DNA from: JACMLD01 sp039916305
Lineage (GTDB): Bacteria; Bacteroidota; Bacteroidia; Chitinophagales; Chitinophagaceae
Direction: 5' to 3'
DNA length: 64,000 nt
Assembly (NCBI GenBank): GCA_039916305.1
Contig: JBDSLR010000022.1
Coordinates: 1-64,000, forward strand
Part shown: piece by piece, positions 45,497-53,824 of the stretch
Numbering within the stretch: position 1 is the first letter of the stretch
How the letters are laid out: every line of letters begins with the position of its first letter
The notes under the pieces: generated by a model
Told to the model about the DNA's origin: nothing
Databases searched by the model: none
The model's input: the letters and a program-made list of their open reading frames with translations, nothing else
Made by a program: the position numbers and the translations under genes

Positions 45497-46231
45497 CTAA
45501 TCTTTATTCCTGCCCGCCTCACCGGGGTAGAGGTTTTTAAGAGGGTCGCTTTGCCAGTATTGTTTTGTATCTATATCCATGATGGTAAGCCGCCCGGTAA
45601 ATGCAGCGCCGGTGTCTATATTCCAGACATTACCGCCCTGCATTGGTATAGTCTCATTGAAATAAAGTGTCGGTGTATGCCCAATGTAAATTTCGTGAAA
45701 GAGTTTTAACCTTTTTGGGAAGAGCAGGGAGTCTTTATTTATTTGTTTGTCGAGGGTAATAGCCATCTCCCACAACGTTCTGTCCCAGCTGAAATTGGAA
45801 GCATGCTTTTCCTTTTGCGGGCCATGCATGGAAGTAAAACCTGCATGCACAAATAGCCTGTTCTGATCATCAATTTCATATAGTTTCATGGCCTCAAAAA
45901 AAAGCAGGTGTGCTTGCCTTGCCGCAGCATCAAGCGCAGTATAGCTTTTAACGGTAGCCTGGCCGCCATGAAAAAGCCATGTTTTGTCTGCACAGCCGGT
46001 ACGTAACCAATCTTCGCACCATTCATCATGATTGCCCTTCAGGAAAATACAAGGTTGCTGCGCAGGCAGTTTCATTATATAAGCTATAACCCCGGCCGAT
46101 TCACTCCAGCCGTCTACAAAATCACCCAAAAAAATCAATCTGTCATCTGCAGATACAGACGCCCTGCCCAGTACTTGCACCAGCGCTTTTAATCCCCCAT
46201 GAATATCGCCTATGACAAGTGTTCTTTTCAA
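45497..46231 (-). CDS. PPP-type metallophosphatase (Ap4A hydrolase/protein phosphatase-like)
   Basis: At 244 residues it carries all signature motifs of the PPP group: GDIHGG (about 8-13), GDFVDGW (about 37-43), GNHDEW (about 66-71), a metal-binding HAGF (about 131) and GHTPTLYF (about 187). Such enzymes cleave dinucleoside tetraphosphates or phosphoproteins in the cytoplasm; which one cannot be decided. The C-terminal tail (DPLKNLYPGEAGRNKD) is polar. It is transcribed alone towards the hairpin at 45446. Confidence 0.88.
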   Translation of the reverse strand: MKRTLVIGDIHGGLKALVQVLGRASVSADDRLIFLGDFVDGWSESAGVIAYIMKLPAQQPCIFLKGNHDEWCEDWLRTGCADKTWLFHGGQATVKSYTALDAAARQAHLLFFEAMKLYEIDDQNRLFVHAGFTSMHGPQKEKHASNFSWDRTLWEMAITLDKQINKDSLLFPKRLKLFHEIYIGHTPTLYFNETIPMQGGNVWNIDTGAAFTGRLTIMDIDTKQYWQSDPLKNLYPGEAGRNKD

Positions 46232-46430
46232 ATGTGTAATTTTTATACGCTGGAATTCCGTTCAAGGCGAGTAATATGCTGTGTTTCCAAAACTGGCACT
46301 AATTAAAATATAGCATTGAATGTAAGAACTAAAGCTGAGATTTATTCGCCGCTTCCGAATCACTGATAATATTTTAGGTTCACTTATGTTTGTTAGTCAG
46401 CCTGCCTGCGCCAAATGTTTCAAATATTCT

Positions 46431-46474
46431 ACACCGGGTTTATACCCTTGACATACTGTTGTCAAACCCCGTGT
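46431..46474. repeat. Bulged hairpin in the 46232-46686 gap
   Basis: ACACCGGGTTT (46431-46441) pairs with AAACCCCGTGT (46464-46474) with one mismatch, and TTGACA/TGTCAA pair inside. The gap has no other coding signal. It may be an RNA structure or an operator upstream of the small gene at 46687. Confidence 0.45.
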
Positions 46475-46595
46475 TTAGTTTTACCTGATAAATAGCATTG
46501 GGAGTGTCAATAGTCCTGTTTAGCATGATGACCTGAATGGATGTAAAGAGAGAAAGAAAAATAGCAAGTCTTTGTTTTGAAGTTTGTGATAGCAA

Positions 46596-46618
46596 TTACA
46601 AAAAGGCCGTTTTTGTAA
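46596..46618. promoter_or_regulatory. Perfect 9-base palindrome before the small HMA-like gene
   Basis: TTACAAAAA (46596-46604), spacer ggccg, then TTTTTGTAA (46610-46618). It is 68 bases before the ATG at 46687. It is symmetric and T-rich on both sides. It could act as an operator for a dimeric regulator or as a bidirectional terminator. Confidence 0.5.
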
Positions 46619-46686
46619 GATCATTTTGTCTGAAATGTTACCAAACCTTATATTATAACAGGCCCTCTTAATTTAAATTAAATTTT

Positions 46687-46896
46687 ATGGTTTTAGTTTT
46701 TAAAACAAGCATCGAAAATTTAAAGCAAGCCGGTTTAATTGCAACTGCACTTAATTCAAACGCAAAAATTCAACGCTGGAATTTTGATCTGGAAGACATT
46801 GATAATATTCTACGGATTGAAACTGAGTTTGAAATAGAAAATGAAATAATTCATATGGTCCGTCAGCAAAATTTCTATTGTGAAGAGTTATGCTGA
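46687..46896 (+). CDS. Small HMA-like protein (69 residues)
   Basis: The ATG is the first in the frame and follows an AT-rich leader. The product starts VLVFKTSIENLKQAGLIATALNSNAKI and has the beta-alpha-beta-beta-alpha-beta rhythm of heavy-metal-associated (HMA-like) domains. The metal-binding CxxC is absent, so metal transfer is unlikely. Similar small Bacteroidota proteins have unknown function. The first strand (LVFKTS), the middle IQRWNFDLEDIDNILRIET and the ending QQNFYCEELC support a real fold. Cys residues occur only at the end. Confidence 0.6.
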   Translation: MVLVFKTSIENLKQAGLIATALNSNAKIQRWNFDLEDIDNILRIETEFEIENEIIHMVRQQNFYCEELC

Positions 46897-47039
46897 TGCA
46901 ATAGCATTCTGTTTGGCTTGATTGTACTTATTTCAATCTTGGTCAAATGTAATTTTATGCGTTCAAATTTGCCTGTAATGACGATGGCAGCTGAATATAT
47001 ATGGTTAGCCCATTCACCAGTAACTGGCTGACGTAAAAT

Positions 47040-47834
47040 CTACTCAATAACAGCATTAACCAGCGTTACTATGGGTGAATGGTACTGCCTGCAAAAACTG
47101 TCGCTCACAATTATTTCATTAAATACTGATTCCAGTGCTTCAAAACCCTTTGAGAAAATACCATGCGTAATAATAAGTGTTAAATGGACCGGTTTTATTT
47201 GTGTGGCAATGGCCATGAAGGTGGTGCCAGCATCGCAGATATCATCAATTATTACACAGTGCCGGCCCGTGCATTCCTGTGGTTCCAGCACTTCAAGTGT
47301 AAGCGTTCCGGTAGTCAAATCCCTGCTTTTATTGCAATACACAATATCTTTCAGGTTCTTATTCCAGGCAAAATAGTTGCTTACTTTTTTGGCGGCGCCG
47401 GCGTCGGGGCAAATTAACAGGCCGCCCGGATGCATATACTGCTCTACCATTTGTTTGTTGGTAATACTTACAGCATTATTAACCAGCACTGATGCTACAT
47501 CGGAATGCACATCAAATAAATATACTTTATCGAAACAGCAGCTGTTAATGAGATTGGCTATTACTTTTAAATCGATGCTATCGCCGGGCTGCATCAGCCT
47601 GTCAGACCGGGCCGCCATCAAATAAGGTATTACCAGTATTTTTTTTACTGCAAACAGGTTGTCCAATGCGTTGGCTGTTTCAAGCAGCTGCAGCATTTTA
47701 ATACTGTCTGTAATGGAGCAGATTACCTTTACCTCATCTGCTTCATCAATGCCCTGTATATTAACATGTGGCTGGTTATCCGGAAAAATTGTGCGCTGTA
47801 TGCCTTCCCCGGTATTAAGGTTAATTGTTTTCAT
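47040..47834 (-). CDS. Ribose-phosphate pyrophosphokinase-like protein
   Basis: The 264-residue form starts at the ATG at 47834. It resembles PRPP synthetase in order: IPYLMAARSDRLM (cf. PY..ARqDR), the metal-binding FDVHSD, CNKSRD (catalytic-loop Lys/Arg) and the PRPP-binding loop CVIIDDICDAGTT. It is shorter than normal enzymes of about 310 residues, so it may be a divergent branch, like those found with NAD salvage genes or in phages. No nicotinamide phosphoribosyltransferase is adjacent. The next upstream gene on this strand, glycerate kinase, stops about 120 bases away. Activity is inference. Confidence 0.75.
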   Translation of the reverse strand: MKTINLNTGEGIQRTIFPDNQPHVNIQGIDEADEVKVICSITDSIKMLQLLETANALDNLFAVKKILVIPYLMAARSDRLMQPGDSIDLKVIANLINSCCFDKVYLFDVHSDVASVLVNNAVSITNKQMVEQYMHPGGLLICPDAGAAKKVSNYFAWNKNLKDIVYCNKSRDLTTGTLTLEVLEPQECTGRHCVIIDDICDAGTTFMAIATQIKPVHLTLIITHGIFSKGFEALESVFNEIIVSDSFCRQYHSPIVTLVNAVIE

Positions 47835-47957
47835 GCAAGTTTGTGTCAATGACAAAGCAATATACCCATTGCGCCGAAAAAGTGAGAATTTCCAGGAGGT
47901 ATACTATAAAAAATGCGCCGTTTTTTCAACCATCTATTATACCGCCACAGCTACCCG

Positions 47958-49070
47958 TTACAAAAACAGCTGGGCAGCTTTTTTTTCCAGCACTGCCGCC
48001 GCATTGTTTAGCGCGTATGCTATCTCACCGCTGTTGCTGGCCAATGTTATAATTTTTTGAATACCCATACCTGCTGCAGTTGCCGCATCCAGCGTTGATA
48101 CACCACAGAAAGCTGTACAAGGAAGCTTGTATTGCTTAGCCAGCGATCCTATAAAACCTGTTACTTTGCCCTCATTACTTTGCGCATCAATTCTACCCTC
48201 ACCGGTTATAAGCAAACCGGCGTGGGGCAATGCATCTTCTATTTTGCTGGCTGCTGCTACCAGTTCTACGCCTTTGGATAAAGTAACATCAAAATAACCC
48301 ATCAGTCCTGCAGCCACACCACCGGCCGCACCGGTACCCGGAATAGCAGCGATTTTTCTGCCGGTATGCATTTCCATTGTTGCTGAAAAATGTTGCAGCC
48401 CATTATCCAGCAATATGATGGCTTTTTTGCCGGCACCTTTTTGTGCTGCATAGATTTGCGCAGCACCCTGCCGCCCATAAAGTATATTTTGCACATCACA
48501 GGCAATTTCAAATTGTACCGGCGGCCTTTCTGCGGGTGGGAGGATACTTTTTATATGCAGCAAATTTTCTCCTGACGGTTGCAGCAATTCATTTTTATCA
48601 TTGGTAAACTGAAAATTCATTGCGGCCAATATACCGGTGCCGGCATCCGTGGTGGCGCTGCCGCCCAAACCCAGGATTATTTTTTTAGCCCCTTTGCCGA
48701 TAGCGTGCCTTATCATAAGGCCTGTGCCATAGGTAGACGTTTGCAGCGGATCCTGTTCTTCTTTTTTAAGCAATACCAGGCCACTGGTAACGGCCATTTC
48801 TATAATGGCTGTTTTACTACCCGCATCCCATTCATACGAAGCCTCTATTGGCCTGCCCAATGGATCTGCGGCAAGGCAACTAATTGTTTGCGTTTGTAAA
48901 TAATACTTCATTACCGCTGCAAAACCATCGCCCCCATCTGCAAAAGGAAAACTTATTATAGTATCGCTGACCGCGTGCGTCTTTAACCCGTTTGCTATTG
49001 CTGCTGCCGCCTCAAAGCTGGTCAGGCTTCCTTTAAATTTATCAGTAGCAATAATAATAGTCGTGGTCAC
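47958..49070 (-). CDS. Glycerate 2-kinase (GarK/GlxK-type)
   Basis: At 370 residues it matches the type-2 glycerate kinase family. Motifs are IIIATDKFKGSLTSFEAAAAI (about 4-24, in parts), PFADGGDGFAAVM (about 42-54), IILGLGGSATTDAGTGILAAM (about 130-150), GTGAAGGVAAGL (about 246) and LLITGEGRIDAQSNEGK (about 283-299). It phosphorylates D-glycerate to 2-phosphoglycerate for entry into glycolysis. It is cytoplasmic. No glyoxylate or tartronate genes flank it, so its source of glycerate is unclear. Confidence 0.93.
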   Translation of the reverse strand: MTTTIIIATDKFKGSLTSFEAAAAIANGLKTHAVSDTIISFPFADGGDGFAAVMKYYLQTQTISCLAADPLGRPIEASYEWDAGSKTAIIEMAVTSGLVLLKKEEQDPLQTSTYGTGLMIRHAIGKGAKKIILGLGGSATTDAGTGILAAMNFQFTNDKNELLQPSGENLLHIKSILPPAERPPVQFEIACDVQNILYGRQGAAQIYAAQKGAGKKAIILLDNGLQHFSATMEMHTGRKIAAIPGTGAAGGVAAGLMGYFDVTLSKGVELVAAASKIEDALPHAGLLITGEGRIDAQSNEGKVTGFIGSLAKQYKLPCTAFCGVSTLDAATAAGMGIQKIITLASNSGEIAYALNNAAAVLEKKAAQLFL

Positions 49071-49366
49071 TGCATAATAATTGAAAATATCTTACCTGTA
49101 TGAACCGTCAAATGCCTGTTCTAAATTACAGGATTTTAATACTGCCTGCCTTTCTGACCTTCTCTTTTATCCCCTAATTGAATGATCATGTATTGAAATT
49201 CAGATACAGACGAAATATTATCCTGCGCCGTTCATCCTAAACCAGGCTTTTTATTTTACCGATCCCGGAAAAAAATCCTATTTTCAACTTCTGTTTAATT
49301 TCAGCATATGATAATCGCCTAGGTTCGCCCCCATTGTAAAGAACCACCAGTCTTACTGTTTTACCA

Positions 49367-49393
49367 ACACGCAACAATCCCCTGTTGCTGTGT
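49367..49393 (+). promoter_or_regulatory. Leader hairpin before the MATE transporter gene
   Basis: ACAC-GCAACA (49367-49376) pairs with TGTTGC-T-GTGT (49383-49393) with one bulge and a 6-base loop. It lies 31 bases before the ATG at 49424. The rest of the 49071-49423 gap shows nothing recognisable. Confidence 0.4.
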
Positions 49394-49423
49394 ATCATTT
49401 TATTTATTCAAAAAAATTCAATC

Positions 49424-50857
49424 ATGCCTGCTGAGTCAAGTACTATTGCTACAGTACCATTAAGTAAACTATCCCGTATTTATTCACTGATAAAACAATC
49501 CATGAGCGGAGAAGCCGTGGATTATACCCAGGGCAGTATCCGCAAAGCGGTTATCCTGCTGGCCATACCCATGATGCTTGAAATGTGCATGGAAAGCGTT
49601 TTCGCCGTAGTAGATATTTTTTTTGTGAGCCACCTTGGTAAACATGCCACCTCCACCGTCGGACTTACAGAATCAGTTATTACCATTGTTTATTCGCTGG
49701 CCATAGGCATCAGTATGGCCGCAACAGCCATGGTGGCACGGCGTATCGGAGAAAAAGATACAGCGGCGGCTGCCAAAGCGGGGATGCAATCTATTTTTTT
49801 ATCGCTCGCCATTACTATCGCAGTAAGTATTCCAGGTTTTATTTATGCTGCTGAGATACTTCGGTTAATGGGTGCAGAAGAAGCAGCCATTGAATCAGGT
49901 ACTGTTTATACCCGCATTATCATGGGTGGTAGCCTGGTGATTATGCTGCTGTTTCTTATCAATGGAATTTTTCGCGGCGCAGGTGATGCCATGATGGCTA
50001 TGAAAAGTTTGTGGATAGCCAATATTTGTAATATTATTTTATGTCCCCTGCTCATACGCGGTCTGGGACCGGTACCCGCATTTGGTTTGGAGGGTGCAGC
50101 CATGGCCACTACTATTGGACGCGGTATTGGTGTAAGCTACCAGCTGTATCATTTATTCAATGGCAAAAACCTGATAAAGTTTACCGCTAAACAGCTGGTT
50201 CCTGACTGGCCAGTTATACGCTCACTCATCAGCATTGCCTGGCCGGGCACCTTGCAGTTTTTAATTGGTTCCGGCAGCTGGATTGTGCTGGCCAGCCTGG
50301 TAGTGCAAACCGGCCACAGTGATGCGTCTGCCGGTTACCAGATTGGGATACGCGTGGTGATGTTTTTCTTATTACCTGCATGGGGGTTAAGCAATGCAGC
50401 CGCTACGCTGGTGGGACAGAACCTGGGCGCAGGTCAGCCGGACCGGGCCGAATTATCTGTACTGCGGACCGCTAAATACAATGCTATTTTTATGGGTTCC
50501 GTGTCTGTTATATTCCTGGTCTTTGCCCAAAGTATTGCTACATTTTTTACAAAAGAAGCATCCGTTATCAGCTATGCTGCCGACACCATACGCATAGTAA
50601 GCGCCGGCTTTTTTTTCTATGGCATTGGGATGGTGATGGCAAATGCGTTTAATGGTGCGGGTGATACGCGTACGCCCACCATTATCAATTTTTTTGCTTA
50701 TTGGTGCTTCCAGATACCATTGGCATACCTGCTGGCAAAAATATTGCACATGGGACCGGTGGGCGTTTTTATTGCGATACCTGCAGCAGAAACCAGCACC
50801 GCCATTGTTGCCTACTTTCTTTTTAAAAAAGGCAAATGGAAGCATAAAAAAATATAG
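49424..50857 (+). CDS. MATE-family efflux transporter
   Basis: The ATG at 49424 gives 477 residues; an earlier ATG at 49385 adds an unlikely extension. About 12 membrane spans fill the protein after a 45-residue cytoplasmic N-terminus. Family segments include ILLAIPMMLEMCMESVFAVVDIFFVS (start of bundle 1, quoted in part) and the mid-protein start of bundle 2, ISIAWPGTLQFLIGSG, with IFRGAGDAMMAM and NAFNGAGDTRTPTIINF as paired repeats. It exports cationic drugs or metabolites using a Na+ or H+ gradient. A terminator (50878-50912) follows closely. Confidence 0.93.
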   Translation: MPAESSTIATVPLSKLSRIYSLIKQSMSGEAVDYTQGSIRKAVILLAIPMMLEMCMESVFAVVDIFFVSHLGKHATSTVGLTESVITIVYSLAIGISMAATAMVARRIGEKDTAAAAKAGMQSIFLSLAITIAVSIPGFIYAAEILRLMGAEEAAIESGTVYTRIIMGGSLVIMLLFLINGIFRGAGDAMMAMKSLWIANICNIILCPLLIRGLGPVPAFGLEGAAMATTIGRGIGVSYQLYHLFNGKNLIKFTAKQLVPDWPVIRSLISIAWPGTLQFLIGSGSWIVLASLVVQTGHSDASAGYQIGIRVVMFFLLPAWGLSNAAATLVGQNLGAGQPDRAELSVLRTAKYNAIFMGSVSVIFLVFAQSIATFFTKEASVISYAADTIRIVSAGFFFYGIGMVMANAFNGAGDTRTPTIINFFAYWCFQIPLAYLLAKILHMGPVGVFIAIPAAETSTAIVAYFLFKKGKWKHKKI

Positions 50858-50877
50858 GTGGCAGGCAATTTCTTTGT

Positions 50878-50912
50878 GCCACCCGCTGCAACGCGGGTGG
50901 CTTTTTATTTTT
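50878..50912 (+). terminator. Rho-independent terminator after the MATE gene
   Basis: GCCACCCGC (50878-50886), loop tgcaac, GCGGGTGGC (50893-50901), then a run of T (TTTTTATTTTT). It begins 20 bases after the MATE stop and ends 10 bases before the AI-2E transporter ATG. It must terminate most transcripts unless read through. Confidence 0.9.
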
Positions 50913-50922
50913 ACCTTGTGTT

Positions 50923-51945
50923 ATGCACGACTACATTAATGATGGGAAAATAAGGCAGCTTACTTTTATTGCGGTTCTTATTTTACTGGGATGGATATTA
51001 TTTACAGCACTTAGAAGCTTTTTGCCGGCTTTCCTGGGTGCTGTTACGCTGTATGTAATTATGCGTAAGTCTATGTTCCGGCTGATATTTATGCGAAAAT
51101 GGAAGCCCTCCATGGCGGCAGCGCTGCTAATGACTGCCTCCTTCCTGATTATACTGGTGCCTATAGGAACGGTTATTAATATGCTGTCTTCAAAAATTAA
51201 TTTTGCGATTCAGCATTCCTCCGACCTGGTAAATTCGCTGCAGTCTTTTATTGAAGGACTGGAGCGAAAAACAGATTTTCATTTTATGGATGATAATACG
51301 TTGAAATCACTGGCAGAGTTTTTTGCCCTTAAACTACCCTTTTTACTAGGAGCTACATTTAACAGCCTTACCACTATTATTTTTATGTACCTGATCCTTT
51401 ACTTTATGCTGACAGAAGGCCGCGGTATGGAAAAAACACTCTATCGTATACTACCCATGAGCGATGCCAACCTGCACCGTGTAGCCAGCGAGGTAAAAAA
51501 CATGGTCTTGTCCAATGCCATCGGTATCCCCCTGATTGCTGTTTTCCAGGGTGTTATAGGGCTTATAGGCTATTTTGTACTTGGTGTACCGGAGCCATTA
51601 TTCTGGTTTGTGGTCACCTGTATTACGTCTATGCTGCCAGTTGTAGGTGCTACAGTGGCTTATGTATCCATCGCGCTGATATTTTTTGCACAGGGCGACA
51701 ACTGGAAAGGTATAGCTATGCTGGCTTATGGCTTCGGTATTATCAGTACCATCGACAGCATTTTCCGGTTTGCGATACAGAAAAAGATTGGCGATACGCA
51801 TCCGCTGGTAACCGCATTTGGGGTAATTGTGGGTATCAGCCTTTTTGGGTTTATTGGCCTTATATTCGGGCCCTTGCTGATTTCCATGTTCCTGTTACTA
51901 TTGAAGATTTATACGCTGGAGTTTTCCCCTGAGAAGCAATCGTAA
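50923..51945 (+). CDS. AI-2E family transporter (UPF0118)
   Basis: This 340-residue membrane protein has about eight spans and the family pattern: an N-terminal pair of spans, a soluble stretch (about 85-140), and C-terminal spans with SNAIGIPLIAVFQGVIGLIGYFVLGVPEPLFW (quoted in part) and TCITSMLPVVGATVAYV. GDTHPLVTAFGVIVGISLFGFIGLIFGPL (about 284-312) is the most typical block. Members export small molecules; some export Na+ or AI-2. It starts 10 bases after the preceding terminator tract, leaving little room for its own promoter. Confidence 0.9.
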   Translation: MHDYINDGKIRQLTFIAVLILLGWILFTALRSFLPAFLGAVTLYVIMRKSMFRLIFMRKWKPSMAAALLMTASFLIILVPIGTVINMLSSKINFAIQHSSDLVNSLQSFIEGLERKTDFHFMDDNTLKSLAEFFALKLPFLLGATFNSLTTIIFMYLILYFMLTEGRGMEKTLYRILPMSDANLHRVASEVKNMVLSNAIGIPLIAVFQGVIGLIGYFVLGVPEPLFWFVVTCITSMLPVVGATVAYVSIALIFFAQGDNWKGIAMLAYGFGIISTIDSIFRFAIQKKIGDTHPLVTAFGVIVGISLFGFIGLIFGPLLISMFLLLLKIYTLEFSPEKQS

Positions 51946-52010
51946 AAACACTTATTTATTAAAAAAATGCCAATGTTTCACGGGCGTAAGCACAGCTCCA
52001 AAAAACAAAA

Positions 52011-52018
52011 TATCTTTG
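52011..52018 (+). promoter_or_regulatory. Candidate -7 box for the L,D-transpeptidase-like gene
   Basis: TATCTTTG fits TAnnTTTG and lies 119 bases before the ATG at 52137, implying a leader of about 110 bases. No -33 TTTG at proper spacing was found. Confidence 0.4.
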
Positions 52019-52136
52019 CGCACCAAACAATAAAAAAATATTCATTTTTAGCTTGCAGATGAGAAAATATAATAATATTTTGCCACTGTTGCCGTTTTGC
52101 TAAAAGAGCCGGAAACGTTTAAAAATCCATTCATCC

Positions 52137-52880
52137 ATGAAAATTCTTACCAGAACCACTTGGGCATTTGCTTTTTTTGTCGTGCTCCTTATTATCCCCG
52201 TTAAGAACAACGCCGGCAATTATGCTGCAAAGAAAGCGGGCGATGCAGTAGTAAATACTATAAAGATAAAATCGGCTGCCGCAGGCAAATCAGTCGCGTT
52301 ATACGATTCATTAAAACTGAAAAGATTTGGCCTTACAAAAGCGGCATTTGATTACGCCTATAAAGGTTATGTATACTTACAGCAGAAAAGACTGCTGGCA
52401 CATTCCTCTCTTTTAACCATTTGTGATTTCAGCCAGTCTTCGCGCTGCAAACGTTTTTTTGTAATTGATATGAACTCCAAGAAAGTACTTATCAATACCT
52501 ATGTGGCACACGGCAGAAAATCAGGTTCTGAATATGCCCGCGCATTTTCAAACAACCCCGACAGCCACATGAGCAGTCTTGGTTTTTACAAAACAGAAGC
52601 TACTTATTACGGTGGTCACGGCCTGGCATTAAAAATTGAAGGACTTGAAAATGGCTTCAATGATAAGGCTGAATCAAGGAATATAGTAATACATGGATCT
52701 GATTACGTAGGCGCCAGCTTTATAAAAAACAATCCATTTAACGGACGAAGCTTTGGTTGCCCTGCTGTACCAGCCAACCAGGTAACCAAAGTTATCAATA
52801 CTATTAAAAACGGCAGCTGCCTGTTTATTTATCACCCTACAAAGAACTACCTGGCACATTCAAAAATATTGAACTCTTAG
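52137..52880 (+). CDS. L,D-transpeptidase-like (YkuD_2 family) exported protein
   Basis: The protein has 247 residues and a signal peptide (cleavage near residue 26, VKNNAGN). The YkuD_2 region shows ICDFSQSSRCKRFFVIDMNSKKVL, then HGRKSGSEYA and the active-site segment IVIHGSDYV with RSFGCPAVPA (His and Cys of the L,D-transpeptidase motif HG..SxGCP). Such proteins act on peptidoglycan in the periplasm; those of the YkuD_2 subfamily are little studied. The gene appears solitary. Confidence 0.85.
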   Translation: MKILTRTTWAFAFFVVLLIIPVKNNAGNYAAKKAGDAVVNTIKIKSAAAGKSVALYDSLKLKRFGLTKAAFDYAYKGYVYLQQKRLLAHSSLLTICDFSQSSRCKRFFVIDMNSKKVLINTYVAHGRKSGSEYARAFSNNPDSHMSSLGFYKTEATYYGGHGLALKIEGLENGFNDKAESRNIVIHGSDYVGASFIKNNPFNGRSFGCPAVPANQVTKVINTIKNGSCLFIYHPTKNYLAHSKILNS

Positions 52881-53038
52881 CTTGGACTTACACACAGATG
52901 GTTTGGAAACAACAACAGCTCAATCGTACCCTATGATTGGGCTTTGTTATTACTAAGAGCTTAGGGGAGAAAGAGCAAAGGGAATGCAATTTTTATTTAC
53001 AAACCGCCGCCCTCTTTTTCAGTTGGTTGCCTTAGTGC

Positions 53039-53710
53039 TTAGCCCGCAATAGCAATACCCACCAATTGGCAAAGAGCACCCAGCATTAGTCCGCTGTAGA
53101 CTTCAAAATTACTATGATCAGATACTATAAAACGCGCCGTGCAAACCAGGCCGGTAATAATAGTAGCAACGGCCAGGTAAATCCCAAATGCCATAGCGCT
53201 GTTAGAGGCCATCCATACAAACAGTACAAATAATGCACCTGCGGCAATGCCATGCATGCTTATTTTATAGTATATATTGGCCATCATACCTGCTATGCAC
53301 GATAAAAAAACAGCCAGCAGCATGGCGGTCAAAGAAGGGCTATCATGTAAATTTTTTGAAACATACCATGCCCAGAAATAAAATATCATACAAACAATGT
53401 ATGGTATGATGCGGTCTTTTTGCGAGCGCAAAAAAATACTTTGTATAAAACCCAGCTGCTTCATCAATGCCACGCTGAATAAGGGAAGAAATGCGGTGCT
53501 GAAAACAACAGAAATCAGTTTAAATATTTTGCCTTTCTCATTCATCCCCGCAAAAGCGTACGGATCGGCATATAATATAAAAGCGGTTATGTAAGATGGG
53601 ATGAAAAGCGGATGAAAAATAAACGAAACAATATGGCCAAATAAACGGACGGGCCCAGGCCATGTATAATTATTTGCCGGAGATAATTCTATTGATGCTT
53701 CGTTGTCCAT
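53039..53710 (-). CDS. PAP2-like integral membrane protein
   Basis: At 223 residues it has about six spans. Three segments resemble PAP2 phosphatase motifs in order: RSQKDRIIPY (cf. KxxxxxxRP), ISMHGIAAGALF (cf. PSGH) and ARFIVSDHSNFEVYSGLMLG (cf. SRxxxxxHxxxD, with Glu in place of Asp). The motifs are not fully standard, so enzyme activity is uncertain. It lies 114 bases downstream of rpoN on the same strand and may be cotranscribed. From memory this pairing appears in other Bacteroidota, but that needs checking. Confidence 0.65.
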   Translation of the reverse strand: MDNEASIELSPANNYTWPGPVRLFGHIVSFIFHPLFIPSYITAFILYADPYAFAGMNEKGKIFKLISVVFSTAFLPLFSVALMKQLGFIQSIFLRSQKDRIIPYIVCMIFYFWAWYVSKNLHDSPSLTAMLLAVFLSCIAGMMANIYYKISMHGIAAGALFVLFVWMASNSAMAFGIYLAVATIITGLVCTARFIVSDHSNFEVYSGLMLGALCQLVGIAIAG

Positions 53711-53824
53711 GCTGCAAATATACCCCAGCCCTGACCTCCTTCCAAAAGCTCATCTGCCCTTCCTGCTGCTTCTCCGTAATGAAAAGTGAGGTGGAAATGA
53801 AATATGCCAAATTAGAAAACCTTG

